Source: Clostridiaceae bacterium
GTDB lineage: Bacteria; Bacillota; Clostridia; DSM-8532
DNA: 12,281 bases
Direction: 5' to 3'
NCBI GenBank assembly: GCA_012727625.1
Contig: JAAYGP010000272.1
Span: 1-12,281, forward strand
Notes under the pieces: model-generated
Seen by the model: the letters and a program-made list of their open reading frames with translations, nothing else
Databases searched by the model: none
Told to the model about the DNA's origin: nothing
Part shown: positions 1-7,036 of the stretch, in pieces
Layout of the letters: every line of letters starts with the position of its first letter
Numbering within the stretch: the first letter of the stretch is position 1
Program-made: the position numbers and the translations under genes

Positions 1-78
1 AAAGGCAGGTGGATTTCGTTCGGGCAGATTTTGAGTAATTTTAGGGGTGCAACGCAAATTGCTTTTTTCTGTTAAATG

Positions 79-107
79 TTGTAATATCATTTCCTTTATG
101 TTATAAA
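79..107 (+). promoter_or_regulatory. Candidate sigma-A promoter for the GH13 gene
   Basis: TTGTAA (79-84) and TATAAA (102-107) are separated by 17 bases and match the sigma-A consensus at 4/6 and 5/6 positions. Use of this promoter would give a leader of roughly 180 nt before the start codon, containing the 241-262 hairpin. In AT-rich DNA such matches occur by chance, so this is tentative. Confidence 0.33.
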
Positions 108-240
108 TATGATCATAGATCCGGCATAGCTGAAAGATGCGGAATAACACAAACAACGGTGCGATGAGAGCCTGTACCGGGATGGTCAATTTACTCTTCA
201 AGGCAATGTATTTCATAAAATTAGGTGACACGCACTTATG

Positions 241-262
241 TCTCTGCTTTTTTAAGCAGAGA
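241..262 (+). promoter_or_regulatory. Perfect 9-bp inverted repeat in the GH13 leader
   Basis: TCTCTGCTT (241-249) and AAGCAGAGA (254-262) are exact reverse complements around a TTTT loop. It lies 18 nt upstream of the GH13 ribosome site (AAAGGAG, 281-287). It could be an RNA hairpin that affects elongation or message stability, or a palindromic operator. No T-run follows the stem, so it is not a standard terminator. It shares no sequence with the motifs near the LacI gene, so it may answer to a different regulator. Confidence 0.45.
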
Positions 263-297
263 GTAATCTATAGTATCGGCAAAGGAGATTTTTGTGT

Positions 298-2076
298 ATG
301 GATGGAATGATACAGGGGAAAAATATATTAAACGGTAAAAATGTAACCGGGCAGGAAAAGACAGAAGATAAAAACATACAAAAAAGCAGCGGGGAAAAGT
401 GTTTTTCAGGGGAAAGAAAGTGGTGGAAAGAGGCCATTGTATACCAGATTTACCCCAGAAGCTTTAAAGACAGCAATGATGACGGAATTGGAGATTTGAA
501 AGGCATTATTTCCAGGCTTGATTATCTTCAGGAGCTGGGCATTAATGTTGTATGGCTGTCTCCGGTCTATAAGTCACCCAACGACGATAACGGATATGAT
601 GTAAGCGATTATTGCGATATCATGGATGAATTCGGAACGCTTGAGGACTGGGAACAACTCAGGGACGGTCTTCACAAAAGAGGAATAAGACTTATTATGG
701 ACCTGGTTGTCAACCATACGTCTGATGAACACCAGTGGTTTATTGAATCCAGATCCTCCGTTGACAGCCCATACAGGGACTATTATTTCTGGCGCGACGG
801 AAAGAACGGCAGGGAACCCAATAACTGGTGTTCGGCTTTCGGAGGTTCAGCCTGGGAATACGATGAAAATACAAAGCAGTATTATCTGCATATATTCAGC
901 AAAAAACAGGTGGATTTAAGATGGGACAACCCCAAAGTGCGGCAGGATGTCTATAAAATGATGAAATGGTGGCTTGACAAGGGTGTAGACGGGTTCAGAA
1001 TGGATGTTATAAATTATACTTCAAAGGTGGATGAGCTTCCTGATGTTAAAACCGACGAGCCCGGATACCATTGGGGAGGGGAATATTTCGTGAATGGCCC
1101 CAGGGTTCACGAATACCTGCAGGAGATGAACAGGGAGGTATTATCAAAATATGACATCATGACGGTGGGCGAAACACCGAATGTGACCCTTGAGGATGCG
1201 AAACTATTCACCGACGAGGATCGTAAGGAACTAAACATGGTGTTTCAGTTTGAAATAATGGATTTGGACGTAGGGCCGGAAGGGAAATGGCAAACAGTTC
1301 CATGGACGCTTCCTGAGTTTAAGCGTATTATTACAAAATGGCAAAAGGGCCTGGGCAACGGGTGGAACAGCATATTTTTCGGCAGTCATGACGCGCCCAG
1401 GATGGTGTCCCGGTTTGGGAATGATGGAATATACAGGGTGGAAAGCGCGAAAATGCTTGCAACACTGCTCCTTACACTAAAAGGCACACCCTATATTTAC
1501 CAGGGCGATGAAATTGGCATGACCAATGTAAGGTTTCCTGTTATTGATGACTACAGGGATATTGAAATACTTAACATGTACCGGGAAGCCGTTTATGAAA
1601 GGAATCTGCCTGTGGATCAGGTTATGCAGGCCATACACCTGAAAGGCAGGGATAACGCCAGAACCCCGATGCAATGGGATGACAGCAAACATGGCGGTTT
1701 TACGAAAGGCGAACCCTGGATTAAGGTAAATCCGAATTATAAGACCATTAATGTTAAAGAAGCAATGAAAGATCCGGAATCAATCCTGCATTATTACAAA
1801 AGACTGATAAAGCTCAGAAAAGACACACTTGCCTTTGTCTATGGTGATTATGATATCATTGATGAAGACAATGGGGACATTTTTGCCTATAAGCGTACTT
1901 ATGGAAATGAGAAATATATTGTTGTATTAAACTTCAGCGATAAAAATATAAAATATACACTTCCCGAAAAAATAAGCTGCAGTGAATTTGTAGAGGGGAA
2001 TTACAAGGTTGATGATAAGGGGACGGATCTGCTTGAATTAAGGCCGTATGAGGCAAGAATATATAAAATATTATAA
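298..2076 (+). CDS. GH13 alpha-glucosidase, oligo-1,6-glucosidase type
   Basis: A cytoplasmic retaining alpha-glucosidase of the GH13_31-like group that hydrolyses short alpha-glucosides; there is no signal peptide. The mature-type sequence begins WWKEAIVYQIYPRSF near residue 42. A calcium-site-like DSNDDGIGD follows. The four GH13 regions are present: DLVVNHT (Asp135, His140), GFRMDVIN (nucleophile Asp236), GETPN (acid/base Glu292) and SHDAPR (Asp365). Val directly after the nucleophile is, in characterised relatives, associated with alpha-1,6 preference (family knowledge). Region IV has Ser and Ala where relatives usually read NHDQPR. ATG 298 is chosen because AAAGGAG ends 10 nt upstream; a TTG at 292 is too close. 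About 40 polar residues precede the usual N-terminus and are unusual. The gene ends at a hairpin shared with the convergent regulator. The exact substrate (isomaltose, other glucobioses, trehalose 6-phosphate) is unproven. Confidence 0.9.
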   Translation: MDGMIQGKNILNGKNVTGQEKTEDKNIQKSSGEKCFSGERKWWKEAIVYQIYPRSFKDSNDDGIGDLKGIISRLDYLQELGINVVWLSPVYKSPNDDNGYDVSDYCDIMDEFGTLEDWEQLRDGLHKRGIRLIMDLVVNHTSDEHQWFIESRSSVDSPYRDYYFWRDGKNGREPNNWCSAFGGSAWEYDENTKQYYLHIFSKKQVDLRWDNPKVRQDVYKMMKWWLDKGVDGFRMDVINYTSKVDELPDVKTDEPGYHWGGEYFVNGPRVHEYLQEMNREVLSKYDIMTVGETPNVTLEDAKLFTDEDRKELNMVFQFEIMDLDVGPEGKWQTVPWTLPEFKRIITKWQKGLGNGWNSIFFGSHDAPRMVSRFGNDGIYRVESAKMLATLLLTLKGTPYIYQGDEIGMTNVRFPVIDDYRDIEILNMYREAVYERNLPVDQVMQAIHLKGRDNARTPMQWDDSKHGGFTKGEPWIKVNPNYKTINVKEAMKDPESILHYYKRLIKLRKDTLAFVYGDYDIIDEDNGDIFAYKRTYGNEKYIVVLNFSDKNIKYTLPEKISCSEFVEGNYKVDDKGTDLLELRPYEARIYKIL

Positions 2077-2079
2077 TTA

Positions 2080-2113
2080 AATGCCCATAATGCAAAGGCT
2101 TATGGGCATTTTT
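2080..2113. terminator. Bidirectional terminator between GH13 and lacI-type genes
   Basis: AATGCCCATAA (2080-2090) pairs exactly with TTATGGGCATT (2100-2110), an 11-bp stem with a 9-nt loop, followed by TTT on the plus strand. It lies between the stop of the plus-strand glucosidase (2076) and the stop of the minus-strand regulator (2119). It most probably ends both transcripts. The T-tract is poorer on the minus strand. Confidence 0.75.
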
Positions 2114-2118
2114 ATATT

Positions 2119-3129
2119 CTATTTTGTGAGATCTTTTACCGAAGCGCGTTCTATCAGACTTGTGTGAATATATCCCCTTTGATAGGGTAAATTCGGTTCG
2201 CTGAGCCGTGTTTTCATCTGTGACAGGGCTTTTTTCGCAAATTCCTTTTTGCTTATGTCTATTGTTGTGAGCGGAGGATTGCAATCCTGGCTGAGCTGGG
2301 TGTTGTCAAAGCTTATTATTGAGACGTCATCAGGCACCTTTATTTTATATGCGGAAAGCTTTTGCATAAGAAAGTATGCTGCCATGTCACAATGGCATAT
2401 GAATGCTGTGGGTAATTTATCGGGCAAATCAAAATCAAGATGATAATAACCGGTAATTTTATCATTATTAACGATTTGCCAGTTTTTATTGTATTGGAGA
2501 TCATGTGAAAACAATGCCTTCCTGTACCCGAAAAACCTGTCGGAGATGCTTGTGGTTTGTTTTGGGTCGCCTAAAAAACCGATATCCCTGTGGCCTTTTT
2601 CTACAAGGTAATTGGTTGCAACATATCCCACATAGTAATTATCAACGACAATACAGTCGGACTTAAAGCCTGAAATATAAAAATCAATAAAGACCATTGG
2701 TATTTTTGTTTTTGCAAGTGCATGGAGAAAAGGAAAGTTTAATTCTCCTCCTATCAATAACCCGTTGAAATGGCTTGCCTGAACCTGTGAAGGCAGAATA
2801 CAGTTTTCCTCGGAATGGGCATCTATAATATACAGTGATAGTTGTATTTTTTCCCGCTGGCACTCTTTGTTAAGATAATAATATATCGATGAATAGAAAT
2901 TCTCATTCTCAAGAAAATAACGTTTCGGTACTATGTAGGCCAGGTTACATGAGCTTTTTGAGGAATTGCCTGCCCATTTGTCATATCCAAGCTCGTTACA
3001 TAACTTAATTATTTTCTTCCGTAATTCTTCGCTGACACCGGGTTGATTGTTAATTGCCTTGAATACTGTCACTTTGGAAATATTAAGCATATCTGCTATG
3101 GTTTGCATGGAAACACGTTTGCCTTTCAT
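2119..3129 (-). CDS. LacI-family transcriptional regulator with unusual hinge
   Basis: A 336-residue sugar-responsive DNA-binding protein, presumably repressing the phosphorylase/transport genes that start on the other side of the divergent control region. The helix-turn-helix is at residues 8-27 (IADMLNISKVTVFKAINN) with the family follow-on PGVSEELRKKI. The periplasmic-binding-protein-like effector domain covers about 62-330, with RFFGYRKAL (198-206), SFDN (273-276) and PPLTTID (285-291). The hinge after GYDKW reads AGNSSKSS and lacks the usual P-N-x-x-A-R-x-L, including the Leu that inserts into the operator minor groove in classical members. Start ATG 3129 has GGTGGA 8 nt upstream. A -10/-35 pair lies at 3171-3199. 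Its effector is unknown; an imported or phosphorolysed sugar from the neighbouring cluster is the natural guess. Confidence 0.9.
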   Translation of the reverse strand: MKGKRVSMQTIADMLNISKVTVFKAINNQPGVSEELRKKIIKLCNELGYDKWAGNSSKSSCNLAYIVPKRYFLENENFYSSIYYYLNKECQREKIQLSLYIIDAHSEENCILPSQVQASHFNGLLIGGELNFPFLHALAKTKIPMVFIDFYISGFKSDCIVVDNYYVGYVATNYLVEKGHRDIGFLGDPKQTTSISDRFFGYRKALFSHDLQYNKNWQIVNNDKITGYYHLDFDLPDKLPTAFICHCDMAAYFLMQKLSAYKIKVPDDVSIISFDNTQLSQDCNPPLTTIDISKKEFAKKALSQMKTRLSEPNLPYQRGYIHTSLIERASVKDLTK

Positions 3130-3141
3130 CGATCAATTCCA

Positions 3142-3152
3142 CCGTTTCTGTT
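3142..3152 (+). promoter_or_regulatory. Candidate regulator site in the lacI-type leader
   Basis: CCGTTTCTGTT (3142-3152) matches CCGTTTCTATT (3442-3452) at 10 of 11 bases, exactly 300 bp away. The first copy lies just downstream of the regulator's own predicted promoter and touches its ribosome site; the second covers the edge of the GH130 promoter. A shared site at both genes is what autoregulation plus target repression would look like. This is inference from one pair. Confidence 0.4.
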
Positions 3153-3170
3153 AATTTGTCTATTATTATC

Positions 3171-3199
3171 ATCATATTATAGAATATAAAAATAATCAA
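3171..3199 (-). promoter_or_regulatory. Predicted sigma-A promoter of the LacI-family regulator
   Basis: On the minus strand TTGATT (3199-3194) and TATGAT (3176-3171) are spaced by 17 bases and match consensus at 4/6 and 5/6. Transcription would start near 3164, giving a leader of about 35 nt before ATG 3129. Confidence 0.55.
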
Positions 3200-3443
3200 G
3201 AATCAGATTAACATAATAGATAACAAAAGAAACATAAAGATTAACAAATTATTAGAATTTGTGTTTATTAGTTTAAACATGAAGGTAACAAAAGACATGT
3301 TATTATTTGCGGATATCCGGATGCAATGCCGCCAAATGATTCCAAACAGCTTGTCGGGAAGTTTCATTGATTAAACACTCGACATCTTGTTACAAAAATC
3401 CAGTGAGAAAGATCGTTACTTATTTTATCAAAATTATTACTCC

Positions 3444-3463
3444 GTTTCTATTGACAAAGAAAC
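3444..3463. promoter_or_regulatory. Candidate operator across the -35 box
   Basis: GTTTCT (3444-3449) and AGAAAC (3458-3463) form a 6-bp inverted repeat with an 8-bp spacer containing the TTGACA box. Position and symmetry fit a LacI-family operator for the divergent regulator. Unlike classical LacI operators it has no central CG, which may go with the regulator's altered hinge. Confidence 0.45.
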
Positions 3464-3479
3464 AAATAAGTAATAAACT
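3451..3479 (+). promoter_or_regulatory. Predicted sigma-A promoter of the GH130-GH65-transport cluster
   Basis: A perfect -35 box TTGACA (3451-3456) is followed after 17 bases by TAAACT (3474-3479), which matches the -10 at 4/6 positions. The predicted start is near 3486, about 45 nt before ATG 3531. The -35 sits inside an inverted repeat (3444-3463), so a bound repressor would block polymerase. Confidence 0.65.
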
Positions 3480-3481
3480 CT

Positions 3482-3548
3482 TATTGTAAGGTAACATCAT
3501 AAAGACAATATTAATTATTGTGAGGTAACTATGGCTATTGTAAGGTAC
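3482..3548 (+). repeat. Three direct copies of TATTGTRAGGTA
   Basis: TATTGTAAGGTA starts at 3482, TATTGTGAGGTA at 3516 and TATTGTAAGGTA at 3536. The first lies at the predicted transcription start, the second carries the GH130 ribosome site (GAGG, 3522-3525), and the third is inside the coding sequence (codons 2-6). Spacings are 34 and 20 bases. The origin may be local duplication; a role in translation or regulator binding is speculative. Confidence 0.55.
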
Positions 3549-4577
3549 ATAAATAATCCCATTATTACCAGGCATGATGTCAAACCATCAAGGAATGATT
3601 TCGAGGTAATAGGGGTTTTTAATCCCGGTGCTGTTATGTTTGATGGCGAGTATATTCTTTTGTTGAGAGTTGCGGAGAAACCGGTGAATGATGATCCATC
3701 ATACCATGTAGTGTGTTACTATGACGAAGCAAAAAACAATATTGAGTTTATCAGAATAAAAAAAGATCACAATAAGGTATACGATCCAAGAGTAATAAAC
3801 CATGAAAATGGAAACTACCTGACATCAATTTCACATTTCAGAATAGCAAGGAGTAAAGACGGCTATAATTTTACAATTGACGATAAGCCAACCATCAAGC
3901 CTTCAAATATATATGAGGCATATGGTATTGAGGATGCGCGTATTACAGAAATCGACGGGGTCTACTATATAAACTACTGCAGTGCTTCATCTCTGGGAAT
4001 AACCACAAGTCTTGCTTTAACAAAGGATTTTATAAATTTTAAAAAAGAGGGGATTATTTTCTGCCCTGACAACAAGGATGTAGCTATCTTTCCTGAAAAA
4101 ATCAATGGCAAATATTATGCGTTACACAGACCATCCTGCTCAAACTTTGGCAAACCGGAAATGTGGATAGCGGAATCTCCTGATTTGTTATGTTGGGGCA
4201 ATCATCGCAAGTTGGCAGGTTTAAGAGATAACAGCTGGGACAGCGGCAGAATCGGCGCAGGTGCGGTGCCATTCAGAACGCTTTATGGATGGGTGGAAAT
4301 ATACCATGGTGCAACGGTGGACGATCGTTATTATCTCGGTGTTATGCTACTGGATCTTAATAAACCCTGGGTTGTTCTGGCAAGAAGTGAAACTCCTCTT
4401 GTTACGCCCGAAGCGCCATATGAGTCAGAAGGCTTTTTGGGCAATGTAGTATTCAGCTGCGGAGTTGTAGCGGAGGGAGAAAATATAAAGCTTTATTACG
4501 GTGCCGCAGATGAAAGTGTGGCATGCATTGATCTGAAATTATCAGATATATTGGAAAACATCAATATTTCAGTTTAG
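3531..4577 (+). CDS. GH130 family beta-mannoside phosphorylase/hydrolase-like enzyme
   Basis: A 348-residue five-bladed beta-propeller enzyme of GH130, cytoplasmic by lack of a signal peptide. Characterised members mostly cleave beta-mannosides with phosphate to alpha-mannose 1-phosphate; a few hydrolyse. Family marks seen: FNPGAV near the N-terminus, VYDPRV with Asp85 (likely general acid position), GIEDARIT (134-137 region), ALHRPS (His199, Arg200), SWDSGRIGAGAVPF and IYHG (His259). The retained Arg and His residues at these motifs fit a phosphate-binding phosphorylase better than a hydrolase, but this is judged from memory of the family. The start ATG 3531 has GAGG 5 nt upstream. It is first in the cluster, 17 nt before the GH65 gene, and thus probably co-translated with it. 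The partnership with an alpha-glucoside phosphorylase is unusual, so substrate (mannobiose, mannosyl-glucose or a new beta-linked sugar) is open. Confidence 0.88.
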   Translation: MAIVRYINNPIITRHDVKPSRNDFEVIGVFNPGAVMFDGEYILLLRVAEKPVNDDPSYHVVCYYDEAKNNIEFIRIKKDHNKVYDPRVINHENGNYLTSISHFRIARSKDGYNFTIDDKPTIKPSNIYEAYGIEDARITEIDGVYYINYCSASSLGITTSLALTKDFINFKKEGIIFCPDNKDVAIFPEKINGKYYALHRPSCSNFGKPEMWIAESPDLLCWGNHRKLAGLRDNSWDSGRIGAGAVPFRTLYGWVEIYHGATVDDRYYLGVMLLDLNKPWVVLARSETPLVTPEAPYESEGFLGNVVFSCGVVAEGENIKLYYGAADESVACIDLKLSDILENINISV

Positions 4578-4594
4578 AATCAGGAGCATAAAAT

Positions 4595-6934
4595 ATGGGA
4601 CACAATGAAGCTGTGCCAGACAGGAATTGGATAGTTGAAGAAAAGTCATTCTCAGGCAGATATCTTGGCAAAAGCGAAGTGCTGATGGCTCTTGGCAACG
4701 GATATATGGGTATTCGCTCCGCTAATGAGGAATCATATGCCGGAGAAAAAAGGAATACTTTTATTGCCGGTACTTTTAACAGGTTTGACGAAAATGAGAT
4801 GCCTGAGCTTCCTAACGCTGCAGATCTCATTAACCTTGATATTGAACTGGACGGAGAAGTTTTTGATCTTAAAAGCGGACAAATAATTTTTTACAGCAAG
4901 TCACTGAATCTGAAAACCGGCGAACTGACAAGAAAAATAACATGGGTTTCACCAGGGGGAAAGAAGTATGATCTTCTTTTCAGACGGTTTGTATCCCGCG
5001 ATAATTTACATATAATAGGGCAAAGGGTTGAGATAAAAGCTGTTGATTCGGATTCCGGAATAAGGCTTATGTCAGGCATCAACGGCCAGATGACCAATTC
5101 AGGTGTGCAGCATTTTTCCGAAGGTGAAAAACGACTGTTTGATAATAAATACCTGCAGCTGGTTCAAACAACAACACAATCAGAAATAGATTTTGTGTTC
5201 AATACTACCCACAATTTTGAAACGGATTCCGGACCTGCAGAGCTTGAGCCGCTGGTGTTAATCGGCCGCAGGATCATTAAAGTCTGTTATTCATATAATC
5301 TGAAAAAGGGAGAACGCTTTGCAGTTGAAAAAATTTCAAACATACACACCTCAAGGGATAAGGGGAACGAGAATAAAACCCTTGAGGAATTGCGAAGCAT
5401 GTCACTGGCGGAACTTATAACGGCTTCCGCTGCAGGATACAGCAAGCTTTTTCAAAAATCAGCGGATATCTGGGCTGATGACTGGAAACATTTTGATATT
5501 AACATAAAAGGGGAAAATGATTTTGATCAACTTGCCGTCAGGTTTGCCATATATCATCTGACGATTATGACTCCGGCTCATGACAACCGTATGAATATAG
5601 CAGCAAAAGGCTTGACGGGAGAGGGTTATAAGGGGCATACCTTCTGGGATACTGAAATTTTCATGCTGCCGTTCTGGATATACTCCAAACCGGAGGTTGC
5701 AAGATCATTGCTGGAATACAGATATTTATCCCTCCCGGGTGCCCACAGGAAGGCAAAGGGAAACGGATACAAAGGCGCAATGTTTCCCTGGGAATCAGCA
5801 TGGTTGGAAGATGGTGAGGTAACTCCCGAATGGGGTTCCGCCGACGTAGTGACAGGTAAGCCGATAAAAATATGGACCGGATTTATTGAGCAGCATATAT
5901 CAGCCGATATTGCCTATGCTGTATGGCATTATTATTCCATCACCGGGGACCAGGATTTCATGGATAAATATGGGTACAGGCTTATTGTGGAAATTGCCGT
6001 CTTTTGGGCGTCAAGGCTTGAGTATAACGAATGTGATCAGAAATATCATATAAATGATGTTATAGGTCCTGATGAGTACAAGGAGCATGTTAACAACAAT
6101 GCCTATACAAATTACATGGCCGCATGGACCATAAAAAAGGCCATGGAATATTATGAGGATTTATCAAAAAACAGGCCTGAGCTTTTTAAAACCTTGAATA
6201 ATGAGATTGGCCTTGATGATGTTTATAAGGATTGGAGTGACCGTATCAATAAAATTTACCTGCCAAAACCCGGGCCTGATTTGGTTATACCCCAGGATGA
6301 CACATATCTTGAAAAAGAAGTGATTGATCTTACGCGGTATAAAAATCAAGAGCATCCCGGTATGATTCTTCGGGAATTGAGCATTAAAAGGGTAAATGAG
6401 ATACAGGTTTCAAAACAGGCGGATGTACTTTTGCTTTTATATCTCCTGGAAGATAAATTTGACAAAAATGTAAAAAAGGCAAACTGGTATTATTATGAGC
6501 CAAAAACACTGCATGATTCCTCATTAAGCCTGTCGACTCATTGTATACTTGCCTGTGATTTGGGCGACATGGACAAGGCTTATGATTTATTCAGGCAGGC
6601 AACCTGCATTGACCTGGGTCCGAATATGCTTTCAAGTGAAGAGGGAATTCATGCAGCTTCTCTTGGAGGCATGTGGCAATGTGTTGTAAACGGGTTTGGC
6701 GGGTTGAGGACACCTGGCGGAAAACTCATGATTGATCCCCATTTGCCGAAACAGTGGAACCAGCTTGAGTTCTCTGTAATATGGAGAAATGATCGCATCA
6801 GAATTGCAACAGATAATAAAACTTTGTTTATTAAAAAAGAAACGAAGAATAATCCTGTAATTGAAATTGAAGTGCGCAACCGGAAGTATTTATTGAAGGA
6901 TCAACTGAATATAAATATATATGACAACAATTGA
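4595..6934 (+). CDS. GH65 inverting alpha-glucoside phosphorylase
   Basis: A 779-residue cytoplasmic enzyme that cleaves an alpha-glucobiose with phosphate to beta-glucose 1-phosphate and an acceptor sugar. It has the family order: N-terminal beta-sandwich (about 1-270), helical linker, (alpha/alpha)6 barrel (about 310-690) and small C-terminal beta domain. Landmarks are GHTFWDTEIF (Trp351, Asp352), PWES, GPDEYKEHVNNNAYTN with general acid Glu494, SKQADV (Lys607, Gln608), and the phosphate-loop-like SLSTH and GGMW segments. The segment EQHISADIAYAVW resembles kojibiose/trehalose/nigerose-type members more than maltose phosphorylases, which is a recollection and not an alignment. Start ATG 4595 has AGGAG 8 nt upstream. 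PgmB at the end of the cluster is the expected partner for its product. Length is normal and there is no frameshift. Linkage specificity is not determinable here. Confidence 0.93.
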   Translation: MGHNEAVPDRNWIVEEKSFSGRYLGKSEVLMALGNGYMGIRSANEESYAGEKRNTFIAGTFNRFDENEMPELPNAADLINLDIELDGEVFDLKSGQIIFYSKSLNLKTGELTRKITWVSPGGKKYDLLFRRFVSRDNLHIIGQRVEIKAVDSDSGIRLMSGINGQMTNSGVQHFSEGEKRLFDNKYLQLVQTTTQSEIDFVFNTTHNFETDSGPAELEPLVLIGRRIIKVCYSYNLKKGERFAVEKISNIHTSRDKGNENKTLEELRSMSLAELITASAAGYSKLFQKSADIWADDWKHFDINIKGENDFDQLAVRFAIYHLTIMTPAHDNRMNIAAKGLTGEGYKGHTFWDTEIFMLPFWIYSKPEVARSLLEYRYLSLPGAHRKAKGNGYKGAMFPWESAWLEDGEVTPEWGSADVVTGKPIKIWTGFIEQHISADIAYAVWHYYSITGDQDFMDKYGYRLIVEIAVFWASRLEYNECDQKYHINDVIGPDEYKEHVNNNAYTNYMAAWTIKKAMEYYEDLSKNRPELFKTLNNEIGLDDVYKDWSDRINKIYLPKPGPDLVIPQDDTYLEKEVIDLTRYKNQEHPGMILRELSIKRVNEIQVSKQADVLLLLYLLEDKFDKNVKKANWYYYEPKTLHDSSLSLSTHCILACDLGDMDKAYDLFRQATCIDLGPNMLSSEEGIHAASLGGMWQCVVNGFGGLRTPGGKLMIDPHLPKQWNQLEFSVIWRNDRIRIATDNKTLFIKKETKNNPVIEIEVRNRKYLLKDQLNINIYDNN

Positions 6935-6978
6935 AATAAAAGATGTTAATATCTAATGATCCAATTTACTGTCAGATT

Positions 6979-7006
6979 TTAACCATCAAGGAAGGGTGAT
7001 GGTTAA
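6979..7006 (+). promoter_or_regulatory. Intercistronic hairpin before the binding-protein gene
   Basis: TTAACCATCA (6979-6988) and TGATGGTTAA (6997-7006) are exact reverse complements with an 8-nt purine-rich loop, extendable by a G-U and an A-U pair. It lies in the 102-nt gap between GH65 and the binding-protein gene, 17 nt before GGGAGG. No T-run follows, so it is more likely a 5' stabiliser or processing site than a terminator; partial attenuation is possible. Confidence 0.6.
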
Positions 7007-7036
7007 GATAAAAATTATTAAATGGGAGGAATTGAT

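Larger units (their letters stand above)
1..297. other. Non-coding leader region before the GH13 gene
   Basis: I see no convincing gene in this stretch. Plus-strand frame 1 is open from base 1 to a TAA at 73-75 and frame 3 is open to a TAA at 34-36. Either could be the tail of an upstream gene, but neither tail is recognisable. The region holds a candidate promoter (79-107) and a perfect 9-bp hairpin (241-262), both listed separately. A weak hairpin (GCAA at 49-52 with TTGC at 59-62) followed by six T could be the end of an upstream transcript. Confidence 0.5.
3130..3530. other. Divergent control region, lacI-type gene / GH130 cluster
   Basis: There are 401 bases without a convincing gene. 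It is very AT-rich except for a more GC-rich island at about 3307-3360, which contains the perfect palindrome CGGATATCCG (3310-3319). It carries a minus-strand promoter for the regulator, a plus-strand promoter for GH130, an inverted repeat across the latter's -35 box, and several GTTT/AAAC-type symmetric elements such as GTTTAAAC (3271-3278) and GTTT-N8-AAAC (3361-3376). TAACA-N7-TGTTA (3286-3302) is another weak dyad. Which of these is the true operator cannot be decided from one copy. Confidence 0.6.

Noticed and set aside
1..75. Open plus-strand frame running in from the left edge to a TAA at 73-75
   Set aside because: Only 24 codons, no recognisable C-terminus, and frame 3 (stop at 34-36) is an equally plausible tail. 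The upstream gene cannot be named.
269..274. TATAGT as a -10 box with the 241-262 palindrome covering its -35
   Set aside because: No -35 match at 17 bases, and the start of transcription would fall on the ribosome site.
1934..2284. 116-codon minus-strand open frame overlapping the ends of the GH13 and regulator genes
   Set aside because: It lies in shadow of two well-supported genes and across their terminator; the product has no family features.
3279..3374. Small plus-strand open frame of 31 codons inside the divergent control region, coinciding with a more GC-rich island
   Set aside because: No ribosome site before ATG 3279, no promoter placed for it, and the product is unrecognised. The cluster promoter lies downstream of it. 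Conservation in relatives would revive it.
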